A DNA stretch of 64,000 nucleotides from Novosphingobium mangrovisedimenti. GTDB taxonomy: Bacteria; Pseudomonadota; Alphaproteobacteria; Sphingomonadales; Sphingomonadaceae. Shown here piece after piece: positions 52,754-60,613 of the stretch. The position numbers and the translations under genes are program-made. The notes under the pieces are model-generated. The model was not told the DNA's origin, searched no databases, and worked only from the letters and a program-made list of their open reading frames with translations. The stretch covers positions 124,001-188,000 of the forward strand of contig NZ_JANZXA010000007.1 in NCBI RefSeq assembly GCF_025153475.1, read 5' to 3'. Position 1 is the stretch's first letter; every line of letters starts with the position of its first letter.

Positions 52754-54168
52754 TGAAGCTGCAATCCTTCGACCCGGCCAGCGGCGACCTCGTCTGGGAA
52801 GGCGAGATCGACGGCGCGGGAGCAGTCTCCGCCGCGCTGCACCGCGCGCGCAAGGCCTTTCCGGGCTGGGCCGCGCTGCCCGTGGAGGCCCGTGTCGAAG
52901 CCGTGCAGCGCTACAAGGCCTTGCTCGAAGCGCGCAAGGAGACCATGGCCGAGGTGATCTCGCGCGAGACCGGCAAGCCCTTGTGGGAAAGCCGCGCAGA
53001 GATCGGATCGATGATCGGCAAGGTCGGCATCTCGATCACCGCGCAGGCCGAACGCGCCGGCGAGAAGCGTTCAGACATGCCCTTCGGCCAGGCCGTGCTG
53101 CGCCACCGCCCGCACGGCGTGATGGCAGTGCTGGGCCCCTTCAACTTCCCGGGCCACCTGCCCAACGGCCACATCGTCCCCGCCCTGCTCGCCGGCAACA
53201 CCGTGGTGTTCAAGCCCTCCGAAATGACCCCGGCGACCGGCGCGGCCATGGCCGAAGCCTGGGCCGAGGCGGGACTGCCCGAGGGCGTGTTCCAGATCGT
53301 CCAGGGCGGACGCGAGACCGGCGAGGTGCTGGTTGCCGGGCAGATCGACGGTCTGCTCTTCACCGGCTCTGCTGCGGCTGGCGCCCATTTCCGGCGCATC
53401 TTCGCAGACCGGCCCGACGTGATCCTGGCCTTGGAACTGGGCGGCAACAACCCGCTCGTCGCCTGGGACGGCGATGTCGAGGAAGCCGCCTCGGTCGTCA
53501 TCCAGTCCGCCTTCGTCACCACTGGCCAGCGCTGTTCCTGCGCGCGGCGACTGATTGTGCCCGACAATGATTTCGGCACGGCGCTGCTTGAGGCCGTCGA
53601 TGCCCTTGCCGGAAAACTGACCATCGGCGCGTGGGACGAGACTCCCGAGCCCTACATCGGCCCGCTGATTTCCGAAGCCGCAGCCACCTCCGCCAAGGCG
53701 CGGGTCGAGGGGCTTGGTGCTCACGGCGCCAAGGTCATCCGCCCGTTCACCGGCATCGAAGGCCGCAGCGGCGCCTTCGTCACCCCCGCCATTCTCGATG
53801 TGACGGGCGTGGGTGTGCCCGACGAGGAAATCTTCGCGCCCGTTCTGCAGGTCCGCCGCGTCGGCGATTTCGACGCAGCGCTGGCAGCGGCCAACCACAC
53901 GCGCTTCGGCCTCTCCGCCGGCCTGATCAGCGCCGACGACGCGCTATGGGAGCGCTTCATCCACGAATGCCGCGCCGGCGTCGTCAACCGCAACCGCCCG
54001 ACCACGGGCGCGGCGGGCTCGATGCCCTTCGGCGGTCTCGGCGACAGCGGCAACCACCGCCCGAGTGCCTACTACGCCGCCGACTACTGCGCCTACCCGG
54101 TCGCCAGTTTCGAGGCCGCAAGCGCCGATGGCAACAGCGGCGCGCTGGCCGGAAAGCTGCGCGCATGA
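52753..54168 (+). CDS. astD: Succinylglutamate-semialdehyde dehydrogenase
   Basis: Oxidises N-succinylglutamate 5-semialdehyde to N-succinylglutamate with NAD+, the fourth step of the arginine succinyltransferase pathway. 471 residues from ATG 52753. Aldehyde dehydrogenase motifs: Asn131 in GPFNFPGHL, NAD site VVFKPSEMTP and FTGSAAAG, general-base Glu228 in LELGGNNPLV, and catalytic Cys261 in GQRCSCARR. GNNPLVAWD and PTTGAAGSMPFGG are typical of AstD. A palindromic element and then an M20 hydrolase gene follow. Confidence 0.95.
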   Translation: MKLQSFDPASGDLVWEGEIDGAGAVSAALHRARKAFPGWAALPVEARVEAVQRYKALLEARKETMAEVISRETGKPLWESRAEIGSMIGKVGISITAQAERAGEKRSDMPFGQAVLRHRPHGVMAVLGPFNFPGHLPNGHIVPALLAGNTVVFKPSEMTPATGAAMAEAWAEAGLPEGVFQIVQGGRETGEVLVAGQIDGLLFTGSAAAGAHFRRIFADRPDVILALELGGNNPLVAWDGDVEEAASVVIQSAFVTTGQRCSCARRLIVPDNDFGTALLEAVDALAGKLTIGAWDETPEPYIGPLISEAAATSAKARVEGLGAHGAKVIRPFTGIEGRSGAFVTPAILDVTGVGVPDEEIFAPVLQVRRVGDFDAALAAANHTRFGLSAGLISADDALWERFIHECRAGVVNRNRPTTGAAGSMPFGGLGDSGNHRPSAYYAADYCAYPVASFEAASADGNSGALAGKLRA

Positions 54169-54183
54169 TCACCCTTTTCCCGT

Positions 54184-54276
54184 TCGTCATTGCGAACGGC
54201 CGCCGGCCGCGCGGCAATCCAGAGCCGAAGCGAACCGCCCTGGATTGCTTCGCCCTGCGGGCTCGCAATGACGAAG
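54184..54276. repeat. MITE-like palindromic element, copy 1
   Basis: About 93 bases bounded by TCGTCATTGCGA (54184) and its reverse complement TCGCAATGACGA (to 54274), with inner inverted arms GGCAATCCAG and CTGGATTGC. Its reverse complement matches the copy at 60506 over nearly its whole length, so the two copies point in opposite directions. Confidence 0.8.
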
Positions 54277-54304
54277 GTGGGGCGCTGGCTTGCGAGGATC
54301 CCCG

Positions 54305-55513
54305 ATGAAAACCGGCCTCACCCCCGAAGAACAGGGCCTGCTCGCCCCGGTCGAACGCGGCCCGATCCTTGAACGCACACTGGAATGGGCCGCGATCAAC
54401 AGCGGCACCGCCAACCTCGAAGGCCTGAGCGCGATGGCCGCACGGCTGGCCGATGCCTTCGCCGCGCTGCCGGGCGAGGTGCGCCTTGTCGAACCCGCGC
54501 CGGTCGAGAAAGTCGACAGCGAAGGCCATATCCGCGAGATCGCCCATGGCCGCCACCTCGTCCTCTCGGTGCGCCCCGAGGTCGAACGCCGCGTGATCCT
54601 GACCGGCCACATGGACACCGTCTATGCCAAGGACCACCCCTTCCAGACATGCGACTGGCTCGACGAGGACACCCTGCACGGCCCCGGCACCGCCGACATG
54701 AAGGGCGGCCTCTCGCTGATGCTGGCGGGCCTCGCTGCCTACGAGCGGGGCCATCCCACGCTCGGCTACGACGTGATGATCAACAGCGACGAGGAGACCG
54801 GCTCGCTCTCCTCCGCCGCGCTGATCGCCGAGCTGGCGCAAGGCAAGATGGCCGCCCTCACTTACGAGCCCGGCCTGCCCGACGGCTCGATGGCCCGCGC
54901 CCGCCCCGGATCGGGCAACTACGCCGCCATCGTCCACGGCAAGTCGGCCCACGCCGGGCGCAATCCCGAGGACGGGCGCAATGCCGTGGTCGCCGCCGGA
55001 GACCTCGCCCTGCGCCTTGCCGCCGGGCGGCGCGAGGGGCTCTCGGTCAACCCGGCCCGGATCGAGGGCGGCGCGCCCAACAACACCGTGCCCGACCTCG
55101 CCATTCTCCACTTCAACCTGCGCCCGCGCACGCCCGAACTGGCGGACGTGGCGCGCACCCTGATCGACGAGGCCATTGCCGAGGTCTGCACCGCGCACGA
55201 TGTCTCGATCCACCTGCACGGCCGCGTCTCGCGCCCGCCCAAGCCGGTGGGCGCGGAGACCGAGGCGCTGTTCGGTCTCGTTTCGAAAGCCGCCGCCGAC
55301 CTCGGCCAGACAATGCGCTGGAAAGACACCGGCGGCGTGTGCGACGGCAACAACATCGCCGCCTGCGGAGTGCCGGTGCTCGATACCATGGGCGCGCTCG
55401 GCGGGGCGATCCATTCGCCCGACGAATTCATGCTGGCCAGTTCGCTCGATGCCCGTGCGCGGCTGACGGCGCTGGTCATGCACCGCCTCGACAGGCACGG
55501 AGTGATACTATGA
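54305..55513 (+). CDS. M20 family metallohydrolase, candidate succinylglutamate desuccinylase
   Basis: About 402 residues from ATG 54305 (MKTGLTPEEQGLLAPVERG). A zinc M20 peptidase-type hydrolase: metal ligands in LTGHMDTVY (His), GTADMKGGL (Asp), general-base/metal pair in SDEETGS, and a late His in GGAIHSPDEF. Family members remove acyl groups from amino acids, for example acetylornithine deacetylase and succinyl-diaminopimelate desuccinylase. It overlaps the astA start by 4 bases. No classical astE (M14-type) is in this cluster, so it may do the final desuccinylation to glutamate; this is inference from context. Confidence 0.82.
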   Translation: MKTGLTPEEQGLLAPVERGPILERTLEWAAINSGTANLEGLSAMAARLADAFAALPGEVRLVEPAPVEKVDSEGHIREIAHGRHLVLSVRPEVERRVILTGHMDTVYAKDHPFQTCDWLDEDTLHGPGTADMKGGLSLMLAGLAAYERGHPTLGYDVMINSDEETGSLSSAALIAELAQGKMAALTYEPGLPDGSMARARPGSGNYAAIVHGKSAHAGRNPEDGRNAVVAAGDLALRLAAGRREGLSVNPARIEGGAPNNTVPDLAILHFNLRPRTPELADVARTLIDEAIAEVCTAHDVSIHLHGRVSRPPKPVGAETEALFGLVSKAAADLGQTMRWKDTGGVCDGNNIAACGVPVLDTMGALGGAIHSPDEFMLASSLDARARLTALVMHRLDRHGVIL

Positions 55514-56529
55514 CGTTTGTCCTGCGCACCGCCCACGAGAAGGATCTCGATGCGCTCTACCGCATGGCCAAGGGCACCGGCGGCGGCTTCACCAACCTGC
55601 CGCCCGACAAGCCCACGCTGCAGGCCAAGCTGGCCAGCGCCGCCAAGGCCTTCGCCCGCGAGGACAACACGCTGAACGACGACCTGTTCGTCTTCATTCT
55701 GGAGGACACCGAAACCGGCAAGGTGCGCGGCACCTGCCAGATCATGTCGCAGGTCGGCACCGAACTGCCGTTCTATTCCTACCGCATCGGTCGCATCACC
55801 CAACATTCCAAGGAACTCGACCGCACGTTCCGTGCCGAGATGCTGACGCTGTGCACCGACCTCGACGGATCGAGCGAAGTGGGCGGCCTCTACCTTGATC
55901 CGACCGAGCGCTCCTCCGGTGTCGGCAAGCTGCTGGCACGCAGCCGCTACCTGTTCATCCGCGCCCACCGCGCCAAGTTCGCCGACCGCACGCTGGCCGA
56001 GCTGCGCGGGGCGATCGACGATGCCGGCAACTCGCCGTTCTGGGACGGCCTCGCCGGCCGCTTCTTCGACATGAGCTTTCGCGATGCCGACGAGTTCAAC
56101 GCCCGCCACGGCAACCAGTTCATCGCCGATCTCATGCCCAAGCACCCGATCTACACCGCGCTGCTGTCCGAAGGCGCGCGGCAGGTCATGGGCCAGCCGC
56201 ACTTTTCGGGCCGCCCCGCCATGCGCATGCTCGAGGACGAAGGCTTCACCTTCCAGAACTACGTCGACATCTTCGACGGCGGCCCCTCGATGATCGCCGA
56301 CACCGACCGCATCCGCACCGTCCGCGAGGCGAAGGACGCCCCCATCACCGCGCTCACCGCCACGGGTGACGAAAGCCCCACGCACATCGTCTCCCACGGC
56401 CGCCTCGCCGATTTCCGCGCCTGCCTCGCGCAAGTCGGCGAAAGCCCCGAAGGCGTGACGCTGGACGAACGGGCGGCCTGGCTGCTGGGCGTCAAGGTCG
56501 GCGACACGATATCCTTCGCGCCGGCTTGA
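55510..56529 (+). CDS. astA: Arginine N-succinyltransferase
   Basis: Transfers succinyl from succinyl-CoA to arginine, the first step of the pathway. 339 residues from ATG 55510, overlapping the M20 hydrolase stop. Family features: start FVLRTAHEKDLDALYRMAKG, then GGGFTNLPPDKPTLQAKL, EVGGLYLDPTERSSGVGKLL (acetyl-CoA-type loop), and FWDGLAGRFFDMSF with ADEFNARHGNQFIADLMP. Length is as usual for AstA. A repeat-rich gap and a TonB receptor separate it from astB. Confidence 0.95.
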   Translation: MTFVLRTAHEKDLDALYRMAKGTGGGFTNLPPDKPTLQAKLASAAKAFAREDNTLNDDLFVFILEDTETGKVRGTCQIMSQVGTELPFYSYRIGRITQHSKELDRTFRAEMLTLCTDLDGSSEVGGLYLDPTERSSGVGKLLARSRYLFIRAHRAKFADRTLAELRGAIDDAGNSPFWDGLAGRFFDMSFRDADEFNARHGNQFIADLMPKHPIYTALLSEGARQVMGQPHFSGRPAMRMLEDEGFTFQNYVDIFDGGPSMIADTDRIRTVREAKDAPITALTATGDESPTHIVSHGRLADFRACLAQVGESPEGVTLDERAAWLLGVKVGDTISFAPA

Positions 56530-56590
56530 GGGGAGTTGAGGTCGAGGTCCCGCCTTCGCTGGGATGACGTTTCACAGGCCGGTTCAGATA

Positions 56591-56668
56591 CCGCTCAGGC
56601 TGAGCTTGTCGAAGCCCACGAAGGCGTGGTGCTGCCATCCCATCCTTCGACAGGCTCACGATGAACGG
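56591..56668. repeat. REP-like palindrome after astA
   Basis: Arms CTGAGCTTGTCGAAG (56600-56614) and CCTTCGACAGGCTCACGA (56644-56661), imperfect inverted copies of the same repeat seen at 30111. It lies in the 406-base gap between astA and the TonB receptor; the rest of that gap contains no gene I can support. Confidence 0.7.
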
Positions 56669-56935
56669 AGTGAGTCACCGCTCCTTTTCAAGATTTTAAT
56701 CCGAAATCCGCCTTTCCAGACGCGCAGCCATGGCAGTAGTACTATGGGCCAGCATCATCCTCCCAAGACCGGGCCTTTGCATTCGACATTTCGCGCCAAC
56801 CGTCGCGGCGACAAACGCGCATCGGCAGCGCTTTGACGGGGCTGCGCAAGACCTTCCCGTCATTATTCAAGTCATTGACAGCATGGCTGCAATTGGATCA
56901 GTTCTGCGGGCTGGCATAGGGCCGAAGGAAACGTA

Positions 56936-58960
56936 ATGCCTGCCGCCGATCAGCCCAGCACCGTCCAGGCCGCCCCCGCAGAAGCTTCCTCCGACGTCAT
57001 CGAGGTCATCGGAAAGCGTACGGACAATACTATAGAGATCGACCGGCGGACCTATCAGGTTCGCGAAACCGCGCATTCCGCCCAGAAGGATGCGCTTCAG
57101 TTGTTACGCGGACTGCCTGCGGTTACTGTCACCCCGGATGACCGCATTCTCGTGCTGGGAGGCGGGATGACGCGGCTCTACATCGATGGCCGTCCTTACC
57201 TCGGCAATGTCAGCCAGTACCTTCGCACCCTTCATGGCAGCGATATCGAGCGGATCGAAGTGGTCACCAATCCTTCCGCGCAGTTCTCCTCGGAAGGGGC
57301 TGGCGGCGTGATCAACCTGTTCTTGCGCAAGACCTTGGACGAAGGCCTGTCGGGCGATGCAAGCCTGGAGGAATCGAGCTATGGGTTTGGCCTTGTCGAT
57401 ACGACCTTGAACTACAAGCACGGCGACTGGACCTACCAGCTGAAAGGCGGAGGCAACGTCGGCACCATGGCTCGCCGGTCTTACCACGTACGGCGCAGCG
57501 TTCAGTCGCAGGACAGCGCGGAGCCCACGGTCAATCGCGAGAATGGCGCCTACAGGTATGATGGCACTGTTGGTCGTCTCAGCCTGAAGGCGACCTACGA
57601 GCTGGATTCGAAGACAAGCCTGTCCGGGCAAATAGGTGGTGGCGGCGGTCACGATATCGTGACCAACAAGGTTGACTATACGGCTGTAACCCCCGACTTC
57701 CAGCCTTTCTTCGAGCACCGTCGTCTCAGCAGTCACGCCAGTTATGTCACCGGCCAGTTCAACCTGGATCATCGCGGTTCCAGAGATGGCGAGACGCTGA
57801 GTGCCAGCGTACAGTTCTACACCAATCCCCAGGTGCACGATGTCACCAAGGCTCGCTTCAGCAATGACCGTCGGTACCTGATCGACCTGCGCAAACCGAG
57901 CCATTCCATCGACACGAAGCTCGATTGGAAACACCCGATGGCAACAGGACAAATGCTCTCGCTGGGCGGTTCCTGGCATGTCGACGGCACCTCGCAGGAC
58001 TATCAGTTCACGAGCAATGACAGCGCATCGCTGGGCGAAGACACGACCGACGCCTATGACGCGCGCAGCAGCACGCTTGCGATCTACACCTCGCTCCAGC
58101 AGACTTTCGGGGCGCTGACGCTTGCTCCAGGCCTGCGCGGCGAGGCCAACAGCAGGCGCATATCCAGCCCGGGCATGGAAGACGTGCACCTCGACCGCGC
58201 GCAGCTCTTCCCCAGCTTTCATGCAAGCTACAAGGCCAGCAAGACGCTTCAGATCGGGGCAAGCTACAGCAAGCGCATAGAGCGCGTTCCGCTGGAATAC
58301 TTGCGGCCCTACGGATCGGTGGAGGGCGCCTATACCCTCTTTGAAGGCAATCCCGGCCTCAAGGACCAGAGTACCGACGCCTACGAGCTGAGCGTTCAGT
58401 TTCACCCCGGCAAGATCGAGGCGAGTGCCACGGTCTACTTGCGCGAGACCTCTCGATTGTGGAGCAAGAGTTATTCGGTCAATGCCGCAGGAACGAGCGT
58501 CTACACATACGTGAACGCGGGCAGCAGTTGGAAAAGGGGCGCCCAGTTCGATCTCGGCATGCCGGTCCTGTCCCGGCTCAAGGCGCGGGCAAGCGTGAGC
58601 CTGTTCGATGAGCAATCCCCGGTCGACACATACGAAGGTTCGGACCTACAGCGCAATTTTCGCTATTCGACAAACGGCACACTCGAATGGAACGGCAAGG
58701 AGCGCGACAATGCGCCTGGCGATGTCGCGCAAGTGCAGTGGTCCTACAACAGCCCCTCGCGCGAATACCAGATCCGGAAATCATCCTGGTTCGACCTCAG
58801 CGCCTCATACACGCACAGTTTTGACCGCACGCTCTCGCTCACGGGAACGTTTCGGTATGCGGGACGATCGCGCCAGCGCCTCATCGCGCCATCGGTCGAG
58901 GAGATGTCATCCCGCCAGAGGACGCCGGAATTCCAGCTGAAACTCCACAAGACGCTGTAA
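56936..58960 (+). CDS. TonB-dependent receptor lacking an evident signal peptide
   Basis: A 674-residue outer-membrane receptor of the type with an N-terminal plug (LLRGLPAVTVTPDDRILVLG, MTRLYIDGRPYLGNVSQYLR, IERIEVVTNPSAQFSSEGAGGVIN) and a barrel of the CirA/OMP-b-brl type. ATG 56936 has GAAGGA upstream, and the product begins MPAADQPSTVQAAPAEASSD, which looks like the mature part of a receptor. No signal peptide precedes it in frame (the frame is closed by a TGA at 56876). Either the 5' end has been damaged or a signal was lost. It sits between astA and astB, which are normally adjacent, suggesting insertion. The C-terminus ends FQLKLHKTL, without a terminal aromatic residue. Confidence 0.8.
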   Translation: MPAADQPSTVQAAPAEASSDVIEVIGKRTDNTIEIDRRTYQVRETAHSAQKDALQLLRGLPAVTVTPDDRILVLGGGMTRLYIDGRPYLGNVSQYLRTLHGSDIERIEVVTNPSAQFSSEGAGGVINLFLRKTLDEGLSGDASLEESSYGFGLVDTTLNYKHGDWTYQLKGGGNVGTMARRSYHVRRSVQSQDSAEPTVNRENGAYRYDGTVGRLSLKATYELDSKTSLSGQIGGGGGHDIVTNKVDYTAVTPDFQPFFEHRRLSSHASYVTGQFNLDHRGSRDGETLSASVQFYTNPQVHDVTKARFSNDRRYLIDLRKPSHSIDTKLDWKHPMATGQMLSLGGSWHVDGTSQDYQFTSNDSASLGEDTTDAYDARSSTLAIYTSLQQTFGALTLAPGLRGEANSRRISSPGMEDVHLDRAQLFPSFHASYKASKTLQIGASYSKRIERVPLEYLRPYGSVEGAYTLFEGNPGLKDQSTDAYELSVQFHPGKIEASATVYLRETSRLWSKSYSVNAAGTSVYTYVNAGSSWKRGAQFDLGMPVLSRLKARASVSLFDEQSPVDTYEGSDLQRNFRYSTNGTLEWNGKERDNAPGDVAQVQWSYNSPSREYQIRKSSWFDLSASYTHSFDRTLSLTGTFRYAGRSRQRLIAPSVEEMSSRQRTPEFQLKLHKTL

Positions 58961-59070
58961 GGAATTTCGGCAGCCCACTCCCCCGACAAGACCTTTCCTA
59001 CAGTCCCAGCCTTGCGCTAGACTCCCCGCATGAGCCCGGCCTACAGTCTTCCCCCTGCCGCGACGACACC

Positions 59071-59186
59071 GCAAGGTGACACTTCCCCCGCGCAAGGTTA
59101 CACATCGCTCCTGCAAAGTGACACTTCCGGCGCAAGGTGACACGCTTTCCCCTGGACCGTGTCACCCGTGTCAACCTGTCACCTTG
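59071..59186. repeat. Short tandem repeat array upstream of astB
   Basis: Four copies of a 12-base unit, GCAAGGTGACAC at 59071, GCAAGGTTACAC at 59092, GCAAAGTGACAC at 59113 and GCAAGGTGACAC at 59132, spaced 21, 21 and 19 bases. Inverted relatives GTGTCAC (59159), GTGTCAA (59168) and CTGTCACCTTG (59176) follow. The array ends 24 bases before the astB start. Confidence 0.75.
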
Positions 59187-59210
59187 TAGCGCCCCCATGA
59201 AAGCCTCTGC

Positions 59211-60473
59211 ATGATTACCGAAATCAACTTCGACGGCATCGTCGGCCCCAGCCACAACTATGCCGGCCTCAGCCTCGGCAACCTCGCCTCGGCGCGCAAT
59301 TTCGGCAAGGTTTCGCGGCCGCGCGACGCGGCGCTGCAGGGGCTGGCCAAGATGCGCGCCAATCTGGAGCGCGGCCTTGCACAGGGCTTCTTCCTGCCCC
59401 AGCGCCGCCCGGACGAAGGCTGGCTGCAGCAGCTCGGCTCGACCATGGCGCAGGCGAGCGCGGGCCTGCAGGCCAATGCCCTGTCGGCCTCCTCGATGTG
59501 GGCGGCCAATGCGGCGACCGTCTCGCCGGCGTGCGATGCCGCGGACGGGCGCTGCCACCTCACCGTCGCCAATCTGGTGACGATGCCCCACCGCAGCCAC
59601 GAATGGCGCGAGACGCTGGCCCAGCTCCAGCTGGCCTTTGCCGATCCCGCGCACTTCGCGGTGCACGCCCCGGTGCCCGCCCCGTTCGGCGACGAGGGCG
59701 CCGCCAACCACATGCGCCTGTGCGCCGCGCATGGCGCGCCGGGCGTCGAGGTCTTCGTTTATGGCGAGAGCGGCGGCCCCTTCCCCGCGCGCCAACACCG
59801 CGAGGCAAGCGAGGCTGTTGCGCGCATCCACGGCCTCGATCCGGCGCGTACGATCTTCGCGCGGCAATCGGACGAGGCGATTGCCGCCGGGGCCTTTCAC
59901 AACGATGTCGTCGCCGTCGCCAACGAGCGGGTGCTGTTCGCCCACGAACAGGCCTTTGCCGAGCGCGACGCCTTATACGCGGACCTGCGCGCAAAGCTGC
60001 CCGAGGTCGAAATCGTCGAAGTGCCGGCGAGCGCGGTTAGCCTCGAAGACGCCATCGCCTCCTACCTGTTCAACGCACAGCTGGTGACGCTGCCCTCTGG
60101 CGAGATGGCGCTGGTGCTCCCCTCCGAGGCGCAGGAGACCGCCAGCGTCTGGGCATGGCTGCAGACGCATATGGCCGGAAACGGGCCGATCCGCCACCTG
60201 TTCGTCCACGACTTGCGCGAATCCATGGCCAACGGCGGCGGCCCGGCCTGCCTGCGCCTGCGCGTGGTGGCCGATCCCGCAACGATCGACCAGCGTTTCA
60301 TCGCGACGCCTGAAAAGCTGGACCGGATCGAGGCACTCATCCGCCAGCACTGGCCCGAGCAGATCGCGGCGGAGGACCTCGCCAGCCCGGCGCTCTGGCG
60401 CGACCTCGTGGCGGCACGTTCCGCCCTGTGCATGGAACTGGACCTGCGCGAACTGGACCGGGATTTCTTCTGA
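59211..60473 (+). CDS. astB: N-succinylarginine dihydrolase
   Basis: Hydrolyses N-succinylarginine to N-succinylornithine, releasing CO2 and ammonia: the second pathway step. 420 residues, about normal (family 440). It begins with the signature ITEINFDGIVGPSHNYAGLS, then GNLASARNFGKVSRPRDAALQGL, and later HNDVVAVANERVLFAHEQAF. The final LCMELDLRELDRDFF is also typical. astC, needed for the third step, is not in this window. It lies behind an unusual repeat array and is followed by the second MITE-like element. Confidence 0.94.
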   Translation: MITEINFDGIVGPSHNYAGLSLGNLASARNFGKVSRPRDAALQGLAKMRANLERGLAQGFFLPQRRPDEGWLQQLGSTMAQASAGLQANALSASSMWAANAATVSPACDAADGRCHLTVANLVTMPHRSHEWRETLAQLQLAFADPAHFAVHAPVPAPFGDEGAANHMRLCAAHGAPGVEVFVYGESGGPFPARQHREASEAVARIHGLDPARTIFARQSDEAIAAGAFHNDVVAVANERVLFAHEQAFAERDALYADLRAKLPEVEIVEVPASAVSLEDAIASYLFNAQLVTLPSGEMALVLPSEAQETASVWAWLQTHMAGNGPIRHLFVHDLRESMANGGGPACLRLRVVADPATIDQRFIATPEKLDRIEALIRQHWPEQIAAEDLASPALWRDLVAARSALCMELDLRELDRDFF

Positions 60474-60505
60474 GCAGAACGCTGGACCTTGATCACACAG
60501 ACCGT

Positions 60506-60591
60506 TCGTCATTGCGAGCGAAGCGAAGCAATCCAGGGCGGTTCCATACGGCTCTGGATTGCCGCAGCCCTGCGGGCCTCGCAATGACGAT
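60506..60591. repeat. MITE-like palindromic element, copy 2
   Basis: About 86 bases bounded by TCGTCATTGCGAGC (60507) and GCAATGACGA (60581-60590), with inner arms GCAATCCAG and CTGGATTGC. It lies between the convergent astB and nifA stops and could act as a two-way transcription barrier. It is inverted with respect to the copy at 54184. Confidence 0.8.
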
Positions 60592-60613
60592 TCGAAGTAG
60601 AGGACGATCCGCG

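Noticed and set aside
56564-56936. Small plus-strand open frames of 90 and 68 codons before the TonB receptor
   Set aside because: They overlap the REP palindrome or each other, lack clear ribosome sites and show no signal peptide in frame with the receptor.
59071-59186. Possible CRISPR array
   Set aside because: The repeated unit is only about 12 bases with 7-9-base gaps, and there are no cas genes.
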